Below are positions 1 to 5,670 of a DNA stretch of 6,144 nt, in pieces. Each line of letters begins with the position of its first letter. Within the stretch, counting starts at the first letter, position 1. Location: assembly GCA_903887975.1 (NCBI GenBank), contig CAISSD010000057.1, forward strand, positions 1 through 6,144, written 5' to 3'. The stretch comes from an uncultured Legionellaceae bacterium. GTDB taxonomy: Bacteria > Pseudomonadota > Gammaproteobacteria > Legionellales > Legionellaceae. Under the pieces are notes generated by a model, which did not search any database, was not told the DNA's origin, and worked only from the letters and a program-made list of their open reading frames with translations. Made by a program: the position numbers and the translations under genes.

Positions 1-18
1 TCTTTGATCTATCAACTT

Positions 19-101
19 ACTTTAGCCGCTTAGAAAGCCCTTCGAGACGCGTGCTACGCACGCTCCTCAGGGCGAACGAATTAAGTAAAAATGGCTAAAG
101 T
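19..101. repeat. Nested palindromic element with REP-like GC-rich hairpin
   Basis: The core, 37-73, folds as GCCCT (37-41) with AGGGC (69-73), GAG (44-46) with CTC (66-68) and GCGTGC (49-54) with GCACGC (58-63), around a three-base TAC loop. There is a two-base bulge and one 2x2 internal loop. It is clearly more GC-rich than its surroundings. A perfect 9-base inverted repeat, ACTTTAGCC (19-27) and GGCTAAAGT (93-101), encloses it; the right arm lies inside the last codons of wbpE. The CCTTCGAGA...TCCTCAGGG pattern resembles dispersed REP-like palindromes that I recall from several proteobacterial genomes, but this comes from memory. No T-run follows the hairpin on either strand, so it is not a standard intrinsic terminator, although it could protect the wbpE mRNA end or slow polymerase. 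Confidence 0.6.
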
Positions 102-1196
102 CGACAACGATTGCAAAGCACCTTCCAAAGCATGCACCACAACATCTTGATCTGCATGACTCAAATAAGGATGCATGGGGATGCTGATGACTCTTTTTGC
201 CGCTTTCTCAGTATGGGGAAAACTTTGCATGCCATAGAGATCTTTAAACACCGGTTGTTGGTGTAACCCCAATGGATAATGAATCGCCGTTGGAATACCT
301 CGTACTTGCAGTGCCTGCTGCACTTTATCTCGATCATCATGCGCCAAAGTATACTGCGCAAAAACACTTTGATTATAAGACTTGATGGTTTGCACTTGAA
401 ATGCTCTGGGTAATAATTGTTGATATCGTGACGCCACACTTTGCCTTAAAGCAATTTCTTCTTCAAACAACGCCATTTTTTCCAACAATACCACAGCTTG
501 TAAGGTATCAAATCGCCCATTCACGCCAATGCGTGTGTGTACATAACGCTCTGATTGACCATGAAGACGAATCTCATTCATTTTGGTTGCCAACTCATCG
601 TCATTGGTAAAACACGCCCCGCCATCACCATAACAACCCAATGGTTTGGATGGGAAAAAACTAGTACAACCAATGGTGGTGAGCCCACAAGAGCGACGAT
701 TTTTATACATCGCACCAAAGCTCTGCGCGGCATCTTCAATCACGGCAAGCTTGTGTTTGGCGGCAATCGCATTGATTTCGTCAAAATCTGCACATTGACC
801 ATAAAGACTAACAGGCATAATGACTTTGGTCTTTGGGGAGATGGCTGCTTCAAGTTTGTGAACATCGATATTATAGGTGTCTGGTTCTATGTCCACAAAA
901 ACAGGTGTGGCGCCCAATAAGACAATAACCTCGACCGTTGCAAAAAAACTAAATGGGGTGGTAATCACCTCATCGCCAGGACCAACACCCAAAGCCATCA
1001 AGGCAATCAATAAGGCATCTGTACCGCTGGAAATGGTTAATGCATGCTTCACACCAACAAAACGCGCCAAAACTTCTTCAAGCTTGGTCACTTCTGGTCC
1101 CATAATGTAGGCACCATGTTGCAATACGTGATGCATGCCGGCAAGCACTCGATCTTCAATCAGACCAAATTGTTTTTTTAAATCAATAAATTGCAA
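81..1196 (-). CDS. wbpE: UDP-sugar 3-aminotransferase, DegT/DnrJ/EryC1/StrS family (WbpE/WlbC-like)
   Basis: This PLP-dependent enzyme probably transfers an amino group from glutamate to the 3-keto group of UDP-2-acetamido-2-deoxy-ribo-hexuluronate. That is a cytoplasmic step in making the di-N-acetylated uronic acids of O-antigen or lipid A core sugars. The 371 residues follow Pseudomonas WbpE closely from end to end: FIDLKKQ at the N-terminus, GPGDEVIT near 72-79, PVSLYGQCADFD at 128-139, IEDAAQSFGA at 153-162 (PLP-contacting Asp155), and SFFPSKPLGCYGDGGA at 179-194 with Lys184 as the expected Schiff-base lysine. The start is TTG (1194-1196), supported by AAGGA six bases upstream and by homology; the next Met is residue 21 and would cut the conserved N-terminus. 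The C-terminus runs about a dozen residues beyond WbpE (LQSLSTLAIFT) into the left-edge palindrome. It has its own promoter in the gap after enhC. The wbpA, wbpB and wbpD partners are not in the window. The family is certain; the exact substrate is inferred. Confidence 0.88.
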   Translation of the reverse strand: MQFIDLKKQFGLIEDRVLAGMHHVLQHGAYIMGPEVTKLEEVLARFVGVKHALTISSGTDALLIALMALGVGPGDEVITTPFSFFATVEVIVLLGATPVFVDIEPDTYNIDVHKLEAAISPKTKVIMPVSLYGQCADFDEINAIAAKHKLAVIEDAAQSFGAMYKNRRSCGLTTIGCTSFFPSKPLGCYGDGGACFTNDDELATKMNEIRLHGQSERYVHTRIGVNGRFDTLQAVVLLEKMALFEEEIALRQSVASRYQQLLPRAFQVQTIKSYNQSVFAQYTLAHDDRDKVQQALQVRGIPTAIHYPLGLHQQPVFKDLYGMQSFPHTEKAAKRVISIPMHPYLSHADQDVVVHALEGALQSLSTLAIFT

Positions 1197-1200
1197 CAGG

Positions 1201-1221
1201 AATCCTTAAAAATTTTGGATT
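1201..1221 (-). promoter_or_regulatory. wbpE ribosome binding site with complementary upstream arm
   Basis: On the minus strand, AAGGA (1203-1207) sits six bases before the TTG start and settles the start choice. The bases AATCC (1217-1221) are complementary to GGATT (1201-1205), which contains part of the Shine-Dalgarno sequence. They could form a 5-bp hairpin with an 11-base AT-rich loop. The ribosome binding site itself is well supported; the hairpin is short and may be chance. Confidence 0.6.
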
Positions 1222-1233
1222 TTTCAAAGCATA

Positions 1234-1262
1234 ATTTTAACAAGATTCACCAAATGCGTCAA
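1234..1262 (-). promoter_or_regulatory. Sigma70-type promoter for wbpE
   Basis: Read on the minus strand, TTGACG (1257-1262) matches the -35 consensus at five of six positions. TAAAAT (1234-1239) matches the -10 consensus at five of six. The spacer is exactly 17 bases, and a TG one base before the -10 makes an extended -10 element. Transcription would start near 1225-1228, giving a leader of about 30 bases that includes the AAGGA ribosome binding site. This is the best promoter in the window. I see no intrinsic terminator between enhC and this site, so read-through from the enh operon may add to wbpE expression. Confidence 0.75.
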
Positions 1263-1274
1263 ACCAACAGGGCC

Positions 1275-4200
1275 TTATTTTTTATCAACCAAACTCAAAT
1301 CAGATCCCATGGGTTTTGGCTCCATGCTTTTTAGTTGTTGCTGCGCTTCGAGATTGCCCTTTAATGCCAATTGATGATAAATATCCAAAGCCTGTTGTTG
1401 GTTTTTGGCAACCCCAAGACCATTTTGATACATTCTGGCAAGTGCCAGCATGGCTTCAATGTGTCCTTGTTTTGCAGAAGCCTGATACGATTGAAAGGCC
1501 AGTGGTAGATTTTGATACATACCTTGGCCTTTTTCAGCCATCACGCCCAAGGCATACTGTGCATCGGCATTGCCTTTAAGCGCTGCTTTTTCATACCATG
1601 AACGTGCTTCACTAAAATGCACATAACCCAAGTTTCCATTCAAATAAAGCCCCGCCAATTGCGTCATGGCCTCGGGATGTCCAAGATTGGCTGCTTGACG
1701 ATATAAATCCTCTGCTTGTTTATAATCAACCGGACGGCCCTTTCCTTCTTCAAAAACCAATCCCAAATTGTAAGCCGCGGTAGGATTCTTATTATTCCAG
1801 GCCACATCGTAATGAGTTTTGGCAAGATCATAAGCATCATCAACCGTTTCTTCGATGAACCCAAGCGCAAGGGCTGATTTCGGATCATTTTTTTCAGCCA
1901 TGGCATACCATTTTTTGGCTGCATCATAATTGGGCGCACCCGTTTCTAAACCCAATTGATGATAATGTCCCAACAAATATTGCGCTTGAACTTGGCCTTG
2001 ATTGGCAGCAGCTTCATACCAAGTTTGCGCGTCATGAAGGCCAACAGCACCGCCTAAACCATGTTCCATCATGTAGGCAAGCTTTAATTGACACGTTGCA
2101 TCACCACGTTGTGCAAATTGTTGATAAATATCACGTGCTTTTTGTAAATTGCCGGCATCATTGGCTTTGGCCACATAATAATCCGCCAACAACAAACCCG
2201 CTTGACGATTACCCAATGCCAAAGCTTGATTCAAGTCTGGTAAAAAATCACCATTTTTTTGATGTTTGATGATGGCCAAATTCAAGTAGGCGTAAGAAAA
2301 ACCAGCATTTGCTGAAGCCTGTAAGAGCTTTTCAGCGCGTTCTAAATCTTTTTGTTGCTGAAATAAATAAGTCCCCACGATAAAGTCATGAACAGGGCCA
2401 TCGTTTGAAGCTTGATACCATCGCCATGCTTCACCAGAAGAAGCACTGACCCCAATGCCTCGATCATAAAGCAATCCCAACAGCAAGGCACCTTGAGGAT
2501 TCTTGGCGGTACGCTCTTCTTTAACAAATTCAAATGCTTGCTGTTGGCGTTTGGGGTCTTTGTCCATGGCATCATAAAAAGCCAATGGCAATTGGGCTTC
2601 CTGAACGTTTTGTGCAACCGCATGCTCATAAAGACCTCGAAGCATCAAATAGCGCGCTTCTGAACCGGCGATACTCGCATCTTTTTGTGGCTCACCCACC
2701 AAAAGTTGTGCCAAACGATATTGCGCCATGCCATTTTGATTGGCCGATGACAAATAATACATGGATTTCGCTTTTTCAACATCAGGCTTCATCCAAACCC
2801 CACCCGATGCGTCGTTGCGTCCAAACTCATAGAGCTGACCCAACACATATTGCGCCTCTGCATTGCCTTTAAACGCTGCATCACTTAAATAAGCCACACC
2901 TTGTTGGTATGATGCCGCATTTTGGGCTTGCTCTAAAGTTAATATCCCAAGCGCATACAATGCACGATAATTTTGCTGCTCGGCAGACAATTTGTAATAT
3001 TTTTCGGCTTCTTCAGCATTTTTTTCAACCCCAATACCATGATGATACCGTTGTGCCAATAAAAACTGCGCCATGGGTTGACCCAAAACCGCTCTATTTT
3101 TTAAGACATCCAAAGACAAGGACTCATCCACCGTATCTTTTGGAAACACAATCTCGCCCTTTTGCTTGGATTGTCGATTTTTATTCAATGCATCGTAATA
3201 TTCACTTAAAGAAATACTATTGGGCAATGCCAATTCGAACTGCGGTTGATACAATGTTTGCTTGGACAAAATCCCCATTTGCGGTGCAGCATTGTAATGA
3301 TTCTGTTTTAAAGCAATGGGATTGGTCCACGCGCCTAAAATTCCTGGTAAACCATAGCCAATCGTTGCCAAATTGTTGGATTGATTTAAGCTCAACCATA
3401 ATGCCAATTTCTTTTGAATCTCATCGTCGGTTTGCTTGTGTGGGCGTATTGATTTTTGCTTCCAAACTTCAGCCTCAGAAAGATTATAAACATCACTTTT
3501 GGGGTTTGCGTACAACGCACTCAGGGTTTCGGCAGCACGTGGGTCTTGTTGTTCATTGGCGGCTTTTAAATACCATGTTTTGGCCAAAGTCATATCACCC
3601 TGCATGCGTGCCAGTTCACCCTGCTCATAGATGGCTTGTGGATAATGTTGATTGATGGCGTCATCCAGTAAAGCCCGTGCTTTATCAAAATCAGGTGCAC
3701 CATCCAGACCTTTGGCAAGTAGTTTGGCCATTAAAACCTCTGCCATTGGATTTTTTTGTGCCAAAGATTTATTCAACCAAAGCATGCCTAGGGTTTTACT
3801 TTGACCATGCTTGTCTTCTAAGAAATGCTGTGCCAACGTTGCTTGTGCCAGTGCATGACCATTTTTAGCCGCTGCAATATAATATTTTCTGGCCATGTCT
3901 TCATTTTTTCCCACACCATAGCCAAACAAATAAGCACCTGCACAATACATTTGCGAAGCCAAATCGTTATTACCATCAGCAGCCTTTTTAAACCAATACA
4001 ATGCGTCTTGTGGATTTTTAGCGCCAAGCAACGCATAACGCGCCATGATGTTTTGCGCAGGCAAAAAACCTTTTTCGGCGGATTGTTTAAAATCATCCAA
4101 AGCCTTTGCGTCATTTTTTAAATCGCCATAACCATAAAGACGCATGCGTGCCAAATAATAATACGCCATGGGATCTTTTTGCTTTAATTCAGACAACGAC

Positions 4201-4307
4201 TGATTTGCTTTGGTATAATGCCCTTCACGATAAGCATCCAATCCAGTTTCCGAAAACGCCGCGGTTGCAGCCATTGTCAAACAAAACCATGGTACCATTG
4301 ATTTCAT
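1275..4307 (-). CDS. enhC: EnhC-like secreted Sel1-repeat protein
   Basis: A 1010-residue periplasmic scaffold of helix-pair Sel1 repeats. A short signal peptide ends at about Ser19 (AFS before Glu20). About 20 repeats of 33-38 residues can be picked out by the A..LG..Y..G.GV...A..WY..AA..G pattern: six at about 46-254, three or four at about 411-535, and eleven at about 605-985; the last ones are closest to consensus (for example GLGVAKN near 963-969). Roughly 262-407 is a non-repeat insert and 538-604 is degenerate. The tail ends Lys-rich after residue 990. In Legionella pneumophila, EnhC is a 21-repeat protein of about 1200 residues that binds the lytic transglycosylase Slt, restrains muropeptide release and so reduces NOD1 signalling, and supports growth in activated macrophages. 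Gene order and length point to the same protein here; retention of Slt binding is inferred. AAGGGG (4314-4319) lies six bases before the ATG. Only Cys122 and Cys739 remain after signal removal. Confidence 0.85.
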   Translation of the reverse strand: MKSMVPWFCLTMAATAAFSETGLDAYREGHYTKANQSLSELKQKDPMAYYYLARMRLYGYGDLKNDAKALDDFKQSAEKGFLPAQNIMARYALLGAKNPQDALYWFKKAADGNNDLASQMYCAGAYLFGYGVGKNEDMARKYYIAAAKNGHALAQATLAQHFLEDKHGQSKTLGMLWLNKSLAQKNPMAEVLMAKLLAKGLDGAPDFDKARALLDDAINQHYPQAIYEQGELARMQGDMTLAKTWYLKAANEQQDPRAAETLSALYANPKSDVYNLSEAEVWKQKSIRPHKQTDDEIQKKLALWLSLNQSNNLATIGYGLPGILGAWTNPIALKQNHYNAAPQMGILSKQTLYQPQFELALPNSISLSEYYDALNKNRQSKQKGEIVFPKDTVDESLSLDVLKNRAVLGQPMAQFLLAQRYHHGIGVEKNAEEAEKYYKLSAEQQNYRALYALGILTLEQAQNAASYQQGVAYLSDAAFKGNAEAQYVLGQLYEFGRNDASGGVWMKPDVEKAKSMYYLSSANQNGMAQYRLAQLLVGEPQKDASIAGSEARYLMLRGLYEHAVAQNVQEAQLPLAFYDAMDKDPKRQQQAFEFVKEERTAKNPQGALLLGLLYDRGIGVSASSGEAWRWYQASNDGPVHDFIVGTYLFQQQKDLERAEKLLQASANAGFSYAYLNLAIIKHQKNGDFLPDLNQALALGNRQAGLLLADYYVAKANDAGNLQKARDIYQQFAQRGDATCQLKLAYMMEHGLGGAVGLHDAQTWYEAAANQGQVQAQYLLGHYHQLGLETGAPNYDAAKKWYAMAEKNDPKSALALGFIEETVDDAYDLAKTHYDVAWNNKNPTAAYNLGLVFEEGKGRPVDYKQAEDLYRQAANLGHPEAMTQLAGLYLNGNLGYVHFSEARSWYEKAALKGNADAQYALGVMAEKGQGMYQNLPLAFQSYQASAKQGHIEAMLALARMYQNGLGVAKNQQQALDIYHQLALKGNLEAQQQLKSMEPKPMGSDLSLVDKK

Positions 4308-4313
4308 GGCGAT

Positions 4314-4319
4314 CCCCTT
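4314..4319 (-). promoter_or_regulatory. enhC ribosome binding site
   Basis: AAGGGG on the minus strand lies six bases upstream of the enhC ATG, within the 21-base gap after the enhB stop. It is the strongest Shine-Dalgarno sequence in the enh operon, so enhC translation should not depend on coupling to enhB. Confidence 0.7.
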
Positions 4320-4328
4320 ATCTTAATT

Positions 4329-4856
4329 TTAACGTGGAATAATCCCGTATCGAACCACCTCTTGAACCGCACCCCCTCGGGTATTACTCTGTACAACCCA
4401 ATAATTCCCACGATTATTAAGCCCAAACTTAACCCGTGCAAACTGACAAACCTTAACAGCTTTGGCGCAATCAACCACCGTACCATACGAAGATTTACCA
4501 TCATCCACCGCACAAATATAACGTAACTCGGGCTCGCCAGTGGCCAAAACAGCCCATTGATGAGGACTGATGACGTGATTTAAGGGAAGTGTTGTGGTGC
4601 TGTCATCCTTTTGCATTTGATACATTTTAAGTGGTTTATCACCTCGATTCAGCATAAAATACAACGATTGGTGATCGCGCTCCAGCTCTTCACCTGTTCC
4701 AGGATACAAACGCAAAACCTGCAACGATGTCTCATATCCAGAATGCACGCAACCCAAAGGATTGCGCTCCGAATCATCTTTAATGGGTTTATCACCGGCA
4801 TAAACCGACACCGCACCCAACATCAAACCCAACCCGAACGTCATTTTTTTATTCAT
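4329..4856 (-). CDS. enhB: EnhB-like small secreted protein of unknown activity
   Basis: I assign this as EnhB mainly by its place between a YkuD transpeptidase gene and a giant Sel1-repeat gene; I recognise no catalytic domain. The chosen ATG (4854-4856) gives 175 residues beginning MNKKMTFGLG, a compact signal peptide with likely cleavage after SVYA. A GTG twelve bases upstream (4866-4868) is in frame but would place polar residues ahead of the lysines. The mature protein of about 155 residues has four cysteines, two of them close together near the C-terminal third (VVDC and KVCQ), which could form two disulfides in the periplasm. The rest looks like a mainly beta-stranded globular domain with no further membrane segment. 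The ATG overlaps the enhA stop by eight bases (ATGAATAA) and only a weak ribosome binding site precedes it, which suggests translational coupling to enhA. No function has been established for EnhB that I know of. Confidence 0.72.
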   Translation of the reverse strand: MNKKMTFGLGLMLGAVSVYAGDKPIKDDSERNPLGCVHSGYETSLQVLRLYPGTGEELERDHQSLYFMLNRGDKPLKMYQMQKDDSTTTLPLNHVISPHQWAVLATGEPELRYICAVDDGKSSYGTVVDCAKAVKVCQFARVKFGLNNRGNYWVVQSNTRGGAVQEVVRYGIIPR

Positions 4857-5595
4857 GATTACGCTCACTTAATTTAACAGGTCGAACCACCACTTTCGTG
4901 CCCAAAAATCCATTGGTGTCATTCCCGGCTTGTACAAATTCTTGATTCAACCATTTGGCATCTCGGGTAAACAAGCGTATACAACCATGGCTGGCGCGAA
5001 ATCCTGGTATGTCATCTGAGCCATGAAGCGCAAATCCTTTATGAAAAAACATGCAATACGGCATTTTGGCGCCACCTCGGCCAATGGGGAAAACATCGGA
5101 GATGCACTTTTCATTTTCTTTACTGAATACTCGATAAATTCCAGTTAACGTCAAGCATTTGTTGGCACTATCAGGGCATTTATTGCGCCCAGAAGAAACA
5201 GGTCCCCATTTCAGGAGGTTTCCCTGTTCATCATAAGCTGCCCATGCCAATTTATCTTGATCAACAATGATGGTTTTTTCATGGATATTGGGAACATGTC
5301 GCTCAAAAGGCGCATAATCCAATACATTGGCATGCGCCAAATCAAGAGGTACGGCGAGTTCTTTGCCCAGCCATAGGTAATTTGAGGTACGATTGATGCG
5401 TTGCACTATATCGCGTTGTTCTTCATTGGGAAACAACGAATCCCAAGTTTCTCCACGAGCCACACGAATACATCGATAACGCTCTGTATCCGCACATAGA
5501 GATTTTCCATAATACATGGGCAATGGTGCAGACGGTGTTGCGGCAACCGCGGTCAAACAAACACTCATCAAAAGCAACGTTATTGTTTTTTTCAT
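4849..5595 (-). CDS. enhA: EnhA-like L,D-transpeptidase (YkuD/ErfK domain)
   Basis: A periplasmic cysteine transpeptidase that should form 3-3 peptidoglycan cross-links or attach proteins to peptidoglycan by cutting after the third stem residue. The 248 residues start with a classic signal peptide (MKKTITLLLM, cleavage near AVA-A/T at 18-20). Residues about 42-83 have a LysM-like pattern (VARGETWDSLF, then IVQRIN, then a Gly-Leu-Val-Pro end), plausibly a peptidoglycan-binding module. The YkuD domain covers about 106-238, with His191 in ALHGS and SHGCIRL at 202-208, so catalytic Cys205, His203 and Arg207 are all present. Beyond the catalytic Cys, six other mature cysteines fall in close pairs (34/42, 140/147, 164/181). 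The ATG at 5593-5595 follows GGGA by six bases. It heads the enhA-enhB-enhC cluster, 64 bases after glnA. The enzyme family is secure; the EnhA name depends on synteny. Confidence 0.88.
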   Translation of the reverse strand: MKKTITLLLMSVCLTAVAATPSAPLPMYYGKSLCADTERYRCIRVARGETWDSLFPNEEQRDIVQRINRTSNYLWLGKELAVPLDLAHANVLDYAPFERHVPNIHEKTIIVDQDKLAWAAYDEQGNLLKWGPVSSGRNKCPDSANKCLTLTGIYRVFSKENEKCISDVFPIGRGGAKMPYCMFFHKGFALHGSDDIPGFRASHGCIRLFTRDAKWLNQEFVQAGNDTNGFLGTKVVVRPVKLSERNHE

Positions 5596-5600
5596 GCTTC

Positions 5601-5630
5601 ATCCCATATTCAAAATGGTCTGATTGGGAT
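5601..5630 (-). promoter_or_regulatory. Inverted repeat covering the enhA ribosome binding site
   Basis: On the minus strand ATCCCA (5625-5630) is perfectly complementary to TGGGAT (5601-5606), with 18 bases between. The right arm contains GGGA, the only plausible Shine-Dalgarno sequence for enhA, six bases before its ATG. A competing smaller hairpin (CCAT with ATGG) uses the same G bases. The repeat could be an RNA structure that limits translation initiation or a DNA operator; the sequence alone cannot distinguish these, and chance is possible for a 6-base arm. Confidence 0.35.
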
Positions 5631-5639
5631 ATCGGCATG

Positions 5640-5670
5640 AAAAAAAAATAGTTTAGGAATTAAATACTAT
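5640..5670 (-). terminator. Weak possible intrinsic terminator after glnA
   Basis: On the minus strand ATAG-TA-TTTA pairs with TAAACTAT across the loop ATTCC, leaving a two-base bulge, and is followed by eight or nine T bases (5640-5648). The structure overlaps the last glnA codons and the TAA stop. The T-run is convincing, but the stem is almost wholly A-T, so termination would be weak or partial, letting some glnA transcripts reach enhA. Confidence 0.4.

Noticed and set aside
37..73. GC-rich hairpin as an intrinsic terminator of wbpE
   Set aside because: On the minus strand the bases after the stem give only TTTC, not a T-run, so a repeat-type element fits better.
2909..3655. 248-codon plus-strand open frame inside enhC
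   Set aside because: It is antisense to the well-supported Sel1-repeat protein, has unnatural composition (many His, Trp, Pro and Gln) and no recognisable family features.
4857..4868. Upstream GTG start for enhB
   Set aside because: It adds only MSVI before a complete signal peptide start and increases overlap with enhA; the ATG at 4854-4856 gives a better signal peptide and a tight overlap typical of coupling.
5557..5559. EnhA Cys13 as a lipoprotein cysteine
   Set aside because: The preceding residues (Met-Ser-Val) do not form a lipobox, and a normal signal peptidase I site follows at 18-20.
5423..5638. 71-codon open frame on the minus strand starting upstream of enhA
   Set aside because: It runs out of frame through the enhA signal peptide and N-terminus, lacks domain-like composition and has no good ribosome binding site; enhA is clearly the real gene.
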